Assembly: GCA_947170495.1 (NCBI GenBank)
Contig: CAMVUB010000003.1
Location: 34,004-98,003, forward strand
Source of the DNA: an uncultured Prevotellaceae bacterium
GTDB lineage: Bacteria; Bacteroidota; Bacteroidia; Bacteroidales; Bacteroidaceae
Direction: 5' to 3'
DNA: 64,000 bases
Under the pieces are notes generated by a model, which saw only the letters and a program-made list of their open reading frames with translations, did not search any database and was not told where the DNA came from. Below, in pieces: positions 39,411 through 48,784 of the stretch. Both the position numbers and the translations under genes were made by a program. Within the stretch, counting starts at the first letter, position 1. Every line of letters starts with the position of its first letter.

Positions 39411-39453
39411 TTATGACGCGTCGTATTTTTTGGAGCGTGAAAGGCAGGTGCCC

Positions 39454-40596
39454 TTACGAGTTGCGGGTGGAGGATTTGTAGAGGGTGAGATTGCGGTAGA
39501 AGGAGGACATGCTGTTGTAGCCGGAGCGGGTGGCAATCTCGTTCTTGGGGGTGGAGGGGTCCTGCGCCATCAGCTGCTCGGCGTAGGCGATGCGTTTGCG
39601 GTTGATGTATTCCTTGAAGGTCATGTGCGCACAGCTGCTCAGTGCCTGAAGCAGGTAGGTTCGGTTGGTGGCTAACAGCTGGGCAACGTCATTGAGCAGA
39701 AGGTCGTTCTGGAGGAAGATCTGCTGTTCGTCCATCATGGTCTCCAGGCGCTCATAGATGAGGATGCTGGTGCTGCTGGGGATGTCCGTTATCTTTTCGT
39801 TGTCGTCGGTCTCCTTCACATGTTCTTCAGGGATATCGCGCATAGAGAAGTTCTGCTGGATGCCTACCCACGACAGTGCGAAGATGAGTGCTGAGAATGC
39901 CACTGAAGGGAGCGCTAAGAAGATGTTATCGACAAACATCTGCTTGCCGATTAGGTTAACAATGGTGGAAAGCAGCGAGGTGACGATGAACAGTATGAGA
40001 ATGGTGGGAATGGCCTTGATCTCACGGTTTTCCGTGTCGGCATACAGCTGTTGCACGGTCTTATTGAATCGTCGGATGCGACGGAATCCCAGGACAATGA
40101 CAAAGACGACTTGTATGGCAAAGATGAAATGGCAGACAAGGTGTACCCATACCTGAACGAGCGACAAGCCGCTGAGGGATGAGTCGTAACTGTGATAGAG
40201 GTTGTTGGTGATGAAGGTTTTATTTTCTCCCGCATCCATCGCAATATATAGGCAACCTACCATCGCTCCGATGATGAACGGTGGAAGGAACACGAGCCAG
40301 AGGAATCGTTTCTGCTGCGAGAGCGGTGTGCGATCTGTAATCTCACTAATATATAATAGGAATAAGGGATATACCATCAGGTTCAGCGCCACATAGAGGG
40401 TGTCACTGTATGGCAAAAGGTCGTTGAAATGGTTGAAATAGATGAAGTGGCAGCCGTATAAGAGCAGTGTAGCCATGGCCCAACGCAACAGCCAGCGTAT
40501 GGCCTTATTCATACGCTGCCAGTAGGTAAGAGCCAGCTGAATGACCATCACCACACAGACCATCAGCGGCAGAGACGAAAATATTTCGTATGTCAT
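39454..40596 (-). CDS. AraC-family regulator with N-terminal multi-TM region
   Basis: TM-rich N-term; C-term LLATNRTYLLQALSSCAHMTFKEYINRKRIAYAEQLMAQDPSTPKNEIATRSGYNSMSSFYRNLTLYK. Start corrected from 40635 to 40596 (MTYEIFSS) because a -7 element lies inside the longer ORF. Confidence 0.85.
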   Translation of the reverse strand: MTYEIFSSLPLMVCVVMVIQLALTYWQRMNKAIRWLLRWAMATLLLYGCHFIYFNHFNDLLPYSDTLYVALNLMVYPLFLLYISEITDRTPLSQQKRFLWLVFLPPFIIGAMVGCLYIAMDAGENKTFITNNLYHSYDSSLSGLSLVQVWVHLVCHFIFAIQVVFVIVLGFRRIRRFNKTVQQLYADTENREIKAIPTILILFIVTSLLSTIVNLIGKQMFVDNIFLALPSVAFSALIFALSWVGIQQNFSMRDIPEEHVKETDDNEKITDIPSSTSILIYERLETMMDEQQIFLQNDLLLNDVAQLLATNRTYLLQALSSCAHMTFKEYINRKRIAYAEQLMAQDPSTPKNEIATRSGYNSMSSFYRNLTLYKSSTRNS

Positions 40597-40604
40597 ATTA
40601 AGCG

Positions 40605-40612
40605 CAAAGGTA
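40605..40612 (-). promoter_or_regulatory. -7 element (TACCTTTG) 8 nt from the AraC-family start
   Basis: Reverse strand TACCTTTG-cgcttaat-ATG. Confidence 0.65.
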
Positions 40613-40730
40613 TGCATTAAACTTCTAAGTGCCAAGACTATGCCTGTTGTTTTGCAATTTTGGGAGTACTATTTTGCATTTTTGGGAGAATGTTTTGCAA
40701 TAATGCATTCCCTATTAAGATAAACAGGGC

Positions 40731-40738
40731 TACCTTTG
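40731..40738 (+). promoter_or_regulatory. -7 element (TACCTTTG) for the LRR protein
   Basis: TACCTTTG 37 nt upstream of the 40776 ATG. Confidence 0.6.
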
Positions 40739-40775
40739 CAAACGAAAACCCATTTTACCAAACATTTTATACATT

Positions 40776-43613
40776 ATGAAACAACTTCTATTACGTTACA
40801 TGGCATCACTAACCCTGATGCTACTGACTACCACTCTGTTAGCGCAGAAGCGCGTGGAGTATGGAGACAACTACGGCGGTAAGTCTTGGTTTATTCTTGA
40901 CGAGGCCAAGGGCTATGCCACTATCACCTACAAATTAAATGCTACGGAAGACGGTCCGGAAGCAGGTTATTACAGCGGTGCCGTCAAAGCCGTTGGCGGT
41001 ATGCGTGAGATGGATGAAGAACAGGGCATCGACAAGTACTGGACCGTGAGAGCCATCGGTGAACACGCCTACTGGTATGCGCCCAACATGTACAGTCTGG
41101 AAATCCAAGACAACATTCGCTACGCTGGTGACCAGCTGTTCAACAACACAGGTGTGACCAAGCTGGTCATTCAGCAAGGCAGCTACGACTATGAAACTGG
41201 TCAGTATCTCCCGTTGTCACTGACCTACAACAGCGAGACGGGCAAGAACAGCTTCTCTGATGCCCCGTTGACGACGCTGGTGCTGGGTCGTAACTTGGAC
41301 GTCCCCGATGGCTGTAAGGTATTTAACGGCGTCACGACGCTGAGCGATGTGCGCATCAACGAGTACGTGACGGAACTGCCCGCAGGGTTGTTTGCCAACT
41401 GCACAGGGCTGCAGACCATCCGCCTGCAGAGCACGACACCCGTGGACTGCGATGCCAGCGTCTTCGAGGGTGTCAACAAGAGCAACGTCTCGGTGCTGGT
41501 GCCGAAATATTCGTACAAGACTTACAAGGCACACCCTGTATGGGGCCAGTTTACTAAAATGCGTGAGATGACTGCGGAAGAGCAGTATGAGTTCACCATC
41601 TATGACAAGGGGAACCTGTATGATGATACCTGGCCTGACTTTTACGCCACCAATACCGAAGGTGTGAAGATCTGGTACAGCTATAACAGCGAGCGGCCTG
41701 GGTTCGTGAGTGTCACCAGTGTTGCCGGACAGCCTGTAGGCGACAGTTGGGTGCATCATTATCCTTACTACGAGAAGCGTCTGTTGATTCCTGAGACCGT
41801 TAAAGACCCCCATGGCGAGACCTATACCGTTAGCCGCATTCAGGCTTGGGCCTTCGAAGCTGACCCCTATCTGGAGGATGTAATCCTTCCTGAGACCATC
41901 GACACCATCGGTCTTCAGGCTTTCAGCGATTTGCCTAATCTGAAGCACCTCGATTTGCCCAACAGCGTAAGCTATATCGGACAGAACTGCTTTGCAGAAT
42001 CGGGCCTTGAGGGCGAGTTTGTGATGCCTGCAGGCGTTCAGGTGATAGAAAGTGCCACCTTCCGCAATACCTTGATCAACAAACTGACGTTTGCCGAGGG
42101 CTCACGCCTCGACTCCATCAGTGACCAGGCCATCTTCTTCATGTTCGAACTGGAGGAACTGGAGCTTCCCACAGGACTGCGCGCCATAGCCTATGCGGGC
42201 ATCTCGAGCTGTCCGTGGCTGAGGAAAGCCAATCTGCCCGAGGGCCTTGTCAAAATGGATCCGATGGTGTTCACCGGCTGCCCCATCGAAGAGTTGACGA
42301 TTCCCAGCACGCTCGTAGAGATCGGCGAGGGCTTCCTGTCCACCGGTCACCAGATGATGGATGGCGACGGCTCCTCTCCGCTGCGTCATATCAGCGTTGC
42401 CGAGGGCAATCCCATCTACGACTCGCGCGAGGACTGCAATGCGGTCATCATCACGGCCACAAACACTCTCTATATGGGCAAGGCTATCTCCAAGCTGCCC
42501 AGCTCACTGGAGGTGATAGCCGCCTACAGCTACTCCGATCCTTGCATGAAGACGCTGACGCTGCCCGCAGGCATCAAGAAGATCGAGAGCTATGCCTTTG
42601 CTGATGCCTTCATGCAGCGTGGCGCCACGTTCAGCAAGATTGTCTCCAGCATCGAGGAGCCTGCCGGTGTGCTCGAGGAGAATGCTTTCTTGAAGATCAA
42701 CGACATGTGGGAAGAGTCTTATGAGACCTACAACCAGGCTACGTTGTATGTGCCCGCAGGTACGAAAGCCAAATATATGGCCGATGCTGAATGGGGACGC
42801 TTCAAGAATATCGTCGAGGATAAGCCCGTAGCTGTGGAGGATGCCCAGCCCATGACCGAGGATACGAGCACTAGCTTTGCTGGTGCAACCGAACTCAGCG
42901 AACAGACAGACCTGTCGGCCGTTGTCGTGGACAACCTCTTCATCACCCTGAGCACTCATAACGACGATGCAGAGAACAATGATGTCTATGACGCTGAGGA
43001 GCAGGCCATCGTCCTCAACTCTACAGTTGCCAACGAGTCGAAAATCGACTTCGTGGAGAGCTGCAATGCCGAGACTGACGCCGTCATGAACAACTTCAAC
43101 GGTATCCTCTTTGAGGTTCAGGCTGGAAGTGGTATCGTCACTGTTACCTTCAAGACCCTCGGCAACCGCATGCTGGCCGTGAAGGTCGGTAACCAGCCCG
43201 CCAGCACCTTTAAGATGGCCACAAAGGATGAGATAGAGATTCCTTATGAAACACAAACAGATACCCATATATACATCTATTCTGTAGAAGATCTCCCGGA
43301 GGAGGAGGCTGCCACCCGCGCTCAGGCCATGGCCTTTGCCACAGCTAAGATGCTGAAGAAGGATGTCGGTCTGAAGAACATGAAGAGCGTGGCCTTGAAG
43401 AAGGCTCTTGATGAGGATGAAGGGGTGAAGAACCAGACCCTCATCTACGGTGTCGGCTGGAAGACGACCGAGACAGGCATTGAGAGCGTCAGCGTGACGC
43501 CCGCAGCTGTATTCGACACCACGGCTCCTGTCTATAACCTCGCCGGCCAGCGCCTCAGCGCTCCCCGAAAGGGCATCATGATACAGGAAGGACGCAAAGT
43601 CGTGATAAAGTAA
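40776..43613 (+). CDS. Secreted BspA-like leucine-rich repeat protein
   Basis: 945 aa; signal peptide; LEDVILPETIDTIGLQAFSDLPNLKHLDLPNSVSYIGQNCF repeats; C-term VYNLAGQRLSAPRKGIMIQEGRKVVIK. Confidence 0.88.
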   Translation: MKQLLLRYMASLTLMLLTTTLLAQKRVEYGDNYGGKSWFILDEAKGYATITYKLNATEDGPEAGYYSGAVKAVGGMREMDEEQGIDKYWTVRAIGEHAYWYAPNMYSLEIQDNIRYAGDQLFNNTGVTKLVIQQGSYDYETGQYLPLSLTYNSETGKNSFSDAPLTTLVLGRNLDVPDGCKVFNGVTTLSDVRINEYVTELPAGLFANCTGLQTIRLQSTTPVDCDASVFEGVNKSNVSVLVPKYSYKTYKAHPVWGQFTKMREMTAEEQYEFTIYDKGNLYDDTWPDFYATNTEGVKIWYSYNSERPGFVSVTSVAGQPVGDSWVHHYPYYEKRLLIPETVKDPHGETYTVSRIQAWAFEADPYLEDVILPETIDTIGLQAFSDLPNLKHLDLPNSVSYIGQNCFAESGLEGEFVMPAGVQVIESATFRNTLINKLTFAEGSRLDSISDQAIFFMFELEELELPTGLRAIAYAGISSCPWLRKANLPEGLVKMDPMVFTGCPIEELTIPSTLVEIGEGFLSTGHQMMDGDGSSPLRHISVAEGNPIYDSREDCNAVIITATNTLYMGKAISKLPSSLEVIAAYSYSDPCMKTLTLPAGIKKIESYAFADAFMQRGATFSKIVSSIEEPAGVLEENAFLKINDMWEESYETYNQATLYVPAGTKAKYMADAEWGRFKNIVEDKPVAVEDAQPMTEDTSTSFAGATELSEQTDLSAVVVDNLFITLSTHNDDAENNDVYDAEEQAIVLNSTVANESKIDFVESCNAETDAVMNNFNGILFEVQAGSGIVTVTFKTLGNRMLAVKVGNQPASTFKMATKDEIEIPYETQTDTHIYIYSVEDLPEEEAATRAQAMAFATAKMLKKDVGLKNMKSVALKKALDEDEGVKNQTLIYGVGWKTTETGIESVSVTPAAVFDTTAPVYNLAGQRLSAPRKGIMIQEGRKVVIK

Positions 43614-43631
43614 AGTAATTGAATGAATGAA

Positions 43632-43663
43632 GAAGAGGTTGGCACGTGAGTGTCAACCTCTTC
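43632..43663. terminator. Bidirectional terminator between convergent genes
   Basis: gaagaggttggcacgtgagtgtcaacctcttc followed by agtttt. Confidence 0.8.
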
Positions 43664-43667
43664 AGTT

Positions 43668-44753
43668 TTAATGGATGTCTGCGACAATGTATTCGGAGCG
43701 GGTGCCGATGCGGAACTTGCCGCCCCAGATGCCGAGGCCGCTGGAGACGTAGTAACGGGTGGCGCCACGCTGGAGGGGACCAAAGGCACACTCGTAGAGG
43801 GCATCAGTAATCCATGAGACGGGCCACAGCTGGCCGTGATGGGTATGGCCTGCGAGCTCGAAGTCGATGCCGGCGGCTTCGGCTTCTTCGAGGTGGTAGG
43901 GCTGGTGGTCGAGGAGGATGAGGTATTTGTCCTTGGGGACACCGGCCATGAGAGCGTCGAGGGTCTTGCGACGGGGACGCATACGGTCGTCGCGACCGAT
44001 GATGACGAGGTCGCCGACGGTGGCCACGCTGTCCTGCAGCAGATGGATGCCGGCCTCGCGGTAGAAGTCGAGGGCACCGGGAACACCGCTGATATACTCG
44101 TGGTTTCCTAGGCAGGCATAGACGGGTGCTGTGAGGCGGTGGAACTCGTCGGCCATGTGCTCGTCGCGCAAGGGACGCTGGCTGCGGTCGATGATATCGC
44201 CTGCGATGAGCACGAGGTCGGGATGCTCGGCATTGATGAGATCTATCCATCGTGCGAGCTCGCTGCGGCGGTTGTGGTAGCCAAGGTGCCAGTCGGATGT
44301 CATCACGATGCGTAGGGGCCTGGCGAGGGGTTTAGAGGTCTGCAAGGGCAGCTCTACGCGTTCCTTATGGAGGTAATGGAAGTAGCCGTAGGTGAAGAGC
44401 ACGGCGATGGTTCCGAGGACGGCCAGCGTGCCACGCCAGCTGTCGTGGAGCAAGGTGGCAGGCACGAGGTGGCAGAGGCGCAGGACGTCCAGGAGGACGA
44501 AGAGCATGAAGAGGTAGAGCAGTATCATCAGCCACGACGTGCCGATATGGTAGATGACGGTGGAGACAGCCATGGGGAAGCGGTCCAGCAACGGCAGCAC
44601 GGAGCAGACGAAAAGCGCAAAGGCTGCGGCCAGCGCCACGCTCATAACGACCTTCCCCCATACGGGCAGCGGCAGTAGCGCCCACAGGCGCCAGGTGACG
44701 TAAGCCTGCGCCAAAATGGGTACGAGGAGGATGAGGAGGAAGAGGTACTTCAC
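43668..44753 (-). CDS. Metallophosphoesterase with N-terminal TM segments
   Basis: 361 aa; RIVMTSDWHLGYHNRRSELARWIDLINAEHPDLVLIAGDIIDR, YACLGNHEYISG, ELAGHTHHGQLWPV. Confidence 0.92.
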   Translation of the reverse strand: MKYLFLLILLVPILAQAYVTWRLWALLPLPVWGKVVMSVALAAAFALFVCSVLPLLDRFPMAVSTVIYHIGTSWLMILLYLFMLFVLLDVLRLCHLVPATLLHDSWRGTLAVLGTIAVLFTYGYFHYLHKERVELPLQTSKPLARPLRIVMTSDWHLGYHNRRSELARWIDLINAEHPDLVLIAGDIIDRSQRPLRDEHMADEFHRLTAPVYACLGNHEYISGVPGALDFYREAGIHLLQDSVATVGDLVIIGRDDRMRPRRKTLDALMAGVPKDKYLILLDHQPYHLEEAEAAGIDFELAGHTHHGQLWPVSWITDALYECAFGPLQRGATRYYVSSGLGIWGGKFRIGTRSEYIVADIH

Positions 44754-44789
44754 GTTTATGGTTGAGGGTTGAGGGTTTATGGTTGAGGG

Positions 44790-45497
44790 TTATGTTTCGG
44801 CATTGAAGTAGTCGTTGAGTTCTTGGATGGCAGAGCCTTGATTGTTAGGCAAATCCTTGATGATGAGTCCACGTTCCAAAAGAAGGATACGAGAGGAGAT
44901 GTCGGAGACGAAGGAGAGGTTGTGCGAGGAGATGAGGACGGTGGTGCCAAGCTCGCGATTCATGTCGGCAATCATACGTGCTACGACAATCTGCGAGGAG
45001 GGGTCGAGGTAGTTGAAAGGCTCGTCGAGGAGCAGCACCTTGGGACGTATCATCATGGCACCGATGATCCCAATCTTCTGGCGGTTGCCCTCGGAGAAGT
45101 CGCGCAGGTATTTCTTAGTGCCGAGGATCTCGTCGTGCATGAGCGGACGGAAGGTCTCCAGGCGCTCGCGGAGCGTCTCGTCGCTGATGCCATAGAGACG
45201 AGCGATGAAAGTGAAATACTCCTCGGGCGTGTAGAAGTCGATGAGGAAATGGCCGTCGATGAAGGAGCCTGTGTAGAGCTTCCAGTCGTCGGACTGCGAG
45301 ACGTCCTTGTCGGCAGAGAGCACGTTGCCGTCGGTGGCTTTGATGAGGTCGAGAATGAGGCGCAGGAGCGTTGTCTTGCCAGCACCGTTGTTGCCGACGA
45401 GTCCTACAAGCTCGCCGCTCTTAATCGTGAGTTCACTGATGTCCAGGGCCGTCTTCTCGCCATAGACTTTTTTGAGATTTTCTATTTTAATTTCCAT
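44790..45497 (-). CDS. ABC transporter ATP-binding protein
   Basis: 235 aa; GLVGNNGAGKTTLLRLILDLI; FSEGNRQKIGIIGAM; KVLLLDEPFNYLDPSS. Confidence 0.92.
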   Translation of the reverse strand: MEIKIENLKKVYGEKTALDISELTIKSGELVGLVGNNGAGKTTLLRLILDLIKATDGNVLSADKDVSQSDDWKLYTGSFIDGHFLIDFYTPEEYFTFIARLYGISDETLRERLETFRPLMHDEILGTKKYLRDFSEGNRQKIGIIGAMMIRPKVLLLDEPFNYLDPSSQIVVARMIADMNRELGTTVLISSHNLSFVSDISSRILLLERGLIIKDLPNNQGSAIQELNDYFNAET

Positions 45498-45641
45498 TGT
45501 TTCAAGTTTTAGGGGTCGCTACGCTCAAAATTAAAGCAAAAATTATATCTAAAATTAAAGCAAAAATTTTTGTTTCAAATTTTGAGGAACGAAGTGACGA
45601 CCAGATTATTAATTTTCAATTTTCTATTCTCAAGAGTTTAT

Positions 45642-45680
45642 ACTCCCCTCGCCCTTTGGAGAGGGGTCGGGGGTGAGGCT
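45642..45680. repeat. GC-rich palindromic repeat between two ABC genes
   Basis: actcccctcgccctttggagaggggtcgggggtgaggct. Confidence 0.8.
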
Positions 45681-47141
45681 TTACTCCGCCAGCCACTGTT
45701 CCATACGCTCGTATCTGCGTTTGTGCCAGAGGCGGGCAATCCAGCGGATATAGAGGGTGTGGAGGGCGAAGCCGAGGATGCCGAGGGCGGCGACGAGGGC
45801 GTGTGCCCAGAGAACAGGGAGAAAGAAGTAGGCGACGTAGTAGATGACGAGAGGAATGAACATGATGAACGAGAAGACATTCAGCTGTTTGTTGCCACCT
45901 TGATAGTTGAAGAAGGCGGAGGCGAAGAGGTCCATCCGGCTGCTGAAGAGGCAACTCGCCATGAACGGCAAGATGAAGAAGCCGCAGGAGAAGAGCAGCG
46001 CAGCCAGCAGCGCCAGCGGCGACAAACCATTCCACAGCACGGCAGGGATCAGCAGGAGTGTCATGAGGCCGCAGAGTGCGCAGAAGAAGTAGTACTTGCG
46101 TCGCAGGATCCCCTCAACGGGCCACGGCTTTGTCCATATGCCGGAGAAGAAGTTGGCCTCGATGCCCAGCACCCACTGCGCCAGGATAAGGCTGGGGAAT
46201 CCCACGGCGAAGACGAGCATCGGGTTGACCTTCAGGCCGAGGTCCTGTTGCATCGTGTCGTCTGTCATCTGTTGCATATAGACGTTGAAAACGAAGAGGA
46301 CAGCCATCACCAGGAAGCTGGTTCTCAAGCGCTTGCTGCGCAGCAGCTGCACCCATTCGATGCTCCACAGCGACACCTCGCCCAGCGAACGTGCCGTGGT
46401 GGCCACGGGCGCGTGTTCCTCCTCGTTGTGGTTCTTCATACGGGCAAAATAGCGATGCAATACGTAGCACAGGAGGCTGTTCAGCACTATGATGACGCCC
46501 GAGGCCACCACTGTGCCCCACTCCACCACATGAGGCCGCAGCGGCATCGAGGGATCGTCCTCTGCCAGCCCCAACACCACGAAAGCGAGGCCTCCAAGAA
46601 CATAGAGCACGAAGACCCACACAAGATAGCCGAAGGCCAGCGGCAGCGTGTATTCATTGCCGGGTGCGCGACGCCAGCAGTTCTGCACCAGCGCATTGGT
46701 GAGCGTGCAGGTGAAGGCCAGCACGAGGGTGAGCAAGCCCCAACCAATGCCTATGAACAAGGCCGCCACAAAGCCCACACACAGCGGGAGCATCCATTGC
46801 ATCGTACTCAGCTTCGTGTCGATGAGCACGAGCAGCGCCCAGTCGCTGGCGCTGACGGGGCGCGAGCGCAGGTAGTCGTCCATCTCCACCGGTGAGCGAC
46901 GCCAGAAGAGTTTCATGAACATATCGGCCGGAACGATGCTCACGGCCAGCAGCGGTACCAGCGCCACGACGGCAAACGGCAGCTCCTTCTCAGCCAGCTC
47001 CGAGGAGACAGCGGTGTAGAACGCCACCACCATCGTGATGAAGAGCACCGCAAAGTAGGCGGCGATGAAGACGTCCTTCCAGTGGAACGCGCGCCGCTTC
47101 TGTGTCCACCACAGCCTTAAGAGTTCTTTAAATGCAGCCAT
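45681..47141 (-). CDS. ABC transporter permease-like polytopic protein
   Basis: 486 aa with many TM segments, next to the ABC ATPase. Confidence 0.75.
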   Translation of the reverse strand: MAAFKELLRLWWTQKRRAFHWKDVFIAAYFAVLFITMVVAFYTAVSSELAEKELPFAVVALVPLLAVSIVPADMFMKLFWRRSPVEMDDYLRSRPVSASDWALLVLIDTKLSTMQWMLPLCVGFVAALFIGIGWGLLTLVLAFTCTLTNALVQNCWRRAPGNEYTLPLAFGYLVWVFVLYVLGGLAFVVLGLAEDDPSMPLRPHVVEWGTVVASGVIIVLNSLLCYVLHRYFARMKNHNEEEHAPVATTARSLGEVSLWSIEWVQLLRSKRLRTSFLVMAVLFVFNVYMQQMTDDTMQQDLGLKVNPMLVFAVGFPSLILAQWVLGIEANFFSGIWTKPWPVEGILRRKYYFFCALCGLMTLLLIPAVLWNGLSPLALLAALLFSCGFFILPFMASCLFSSRMDLFASAFFNYQGGNKQLNVFSFIMFIPLVIYYVAYFFLPVLWAHALVAALGILGFALHTLYIRWIARLWHKRRYERMEQWLAE

Positions 47142-47301
47142 CTCTAATCTTTAATCTCTAATCTTTAATCTTTAATCTCTAATCTTTTTCCGCGGCAAAG
47201 GTAGCACTAATTTTTGTTCTATTTGGCCAATGAATCGTTAAAACCTCTTAAAGGCAATAAACCAACGGGGACGCGAAGGGTCTTTTTTACTGAAAACACC
47301 G

Positions 47302-47309
47302 TACCTTTG
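47302..47309 (+). promoter_or_regulatory. -7 element (TACCTTTG) for the efflux operon
   Basis: gTACCTTTGtac 39 nt upstream of the ATG. Confidence 0.55.
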
Positions 47310-47348
47310 TACGGTTTTAGCAGACCGCTTTACACATTATTAATTATT

Positions 47349-48680
47349 ATGACAAAGAAAACCCTCTTCACGCTCTTCGCCTGGCTGCCGCTGACGGCTA
47401 TGGCGCAGACGTGGACTTTGCAACAATGCTTGGACTATGCTTCGGAGCACAATATCACGGTGCAGAAGAACCGCGTGTCGGAACTTGACGCTGCCGAAGT
47501 GCTGAAGCAACAGAAGGCCGCCCTCTTCCCCAGCCTCTCCTTCTCGATGAGTCAGAGCCTTGGCTACCGTCCCTTCCAGGAGGCGACGGTGATGGTGCAG
47601 AACGGCATGGCCACCAGCACCAATAACAAGCTCACGGAGAACGGCAGCTACGGCATCAACGCCAACTGGACCATCTGGGACGGCGGCGTGAACCGCAAGA
47701 ACATCGAAGCGCAGAAGGTGCAGACGGAGCTGTCTGCCGTGCAGACGGAGCAGAGCCTGAAGACCATTCAGGAGCAGATTGCGCAACTCTATGTGCAGGT
47801 CCTCTACACCACCGAAGCCAAGAAGGTCAACGAACAGATCTGCGCCACTGCCAAGCAGCAGCTGGAACGCGGACAAGAGCGCCTGAAGGTGGGCGACCTG
47901 GCCAAGGCCGACGTGGCACAGTTGGAGGCGCAGTATGCCAGCGCGCAGTACGATGTCGTGAACACGCAGACGCAGATCGACAACTATAAGCGTCAGCTGA
48001 AAGCCCTCCTGCAGCTGGGCATCGAGGAACCCTTCGATGTGTCAGCGGATGAGATGGACGACAGTCGCGCCCTGGCACCCATCCCCGACAAGCAGGAGGT
48101 CTATGCGCAGGCGCTGAACTCGCGCCCCGAGATACGCGCTGCTGAGTTGCAGGCCGCCGCCAGCGACGTGCAGCTGAACATTGCCAAGCGCGGCTACTAC
48201 CCCACCATCAGCATGAACGCCGGCATCGGCGACAGCCACTACAGCGCCTCCGAAGACAGCTACGGCGAGCAGCTGAAACGCAACCTCAATGGAAGTATCG
48301 GTCTGGGCGTGAGCGTGCCCATCTACGACCAGCGTCGCACGAAGACCGCCATCAACCGCGCCCGCATGGCGCAGACCACCGCAGCCCTCGACCTGCAGGA
48401 CAAACGAACCAATCTGGGTTCTGCCATCGAGAACTTGTGGCTCAATGCCACCAGCGCACAGCAACGTTTCATCAGCGCTGACGCCGCCGTGAAGAGTCAG
48501 GAGACGACTTATGAGCTGACCAACGAGCAGTTCAAGGAGGGTCTGCGGAATATCGTGGACCTGCTGCAGGCGCGCGACAATATGCTGCAAGCCCAGCACA
48601 ACAAGCTGCAGAGCAAGTATATGACCATCCTCAACACCCAGCTCCTGAAGTTCTACGAAGGAGGAGCGATTGAAATGTAG
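47349..48680 (+). CDS. TolC family outer-membrane efflux protein
   Basis: MTKKTLFTLFAWLPLTAMAQTWTLQQCLDYASEHNITVQKNRV; paired coiled-coil repeats. Start moved to the internal ATG. Confidence 0.92.
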   Translation: MTKKTLFTLFAWLPLTAMAQTWTLQQCLDYASEHNITVQKNRVSELDAAEVLKQQKAALFPSLSFSMSQSLGYRPFQEATVMVQNGMATSTNNKLTENGSYGINANWTIWDGGVNRKNIEAQKVQTELSAVQTEQSLKTIQEQIAQLYVQVLYTTEAKKVNEQICATAKQQLERGQERLKVGDLAKADVAQLEAQYASAQYDVVNTQTQIDNYKRQLKALLQLGIEEPFDVSADEMDDSRALAPIPDKQEVYAQALNSRPEIRAAELQAAASDVQLNIAKRGYYPTISMNAGIGDSHYSASEDSYGEQLKRNLNGSIGLGVSVPIYDQRRTKTAINRARMAQTTAALDLQDKRTNLGSAIENLWLNATSAQQRFISADAAVKSQETTYELTNEQFKEGLRNIVDLLQARDNMLQAQHNKLQSKYMTILNTQLLKFYEGGAIEM

Positions 48681-48689
48681 ATGATGAGA

Positions 48690-48721
48690 CCCTCCCCCTG
48701 CCCTCCCTGTGAGGGAGGGAG
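48690..48721. repeat. GC-rich palindromic repeat
   Basis: ccctccccctgccctccctgtgagggagggag. Confidence 0.75.
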
Positions 48722-48784
48722 CGTTTACCTTTCAAGATTAAAAATTATATGTATAACATCTTATAAAAGATTAATTATTTCATT

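Noticed and set aside
45570-46895. 441-aa + strand ORF
   Set aside because: Antisense of the ABC permease; low-complexity His/Glu/Gln composition typical of shadow ORFs.
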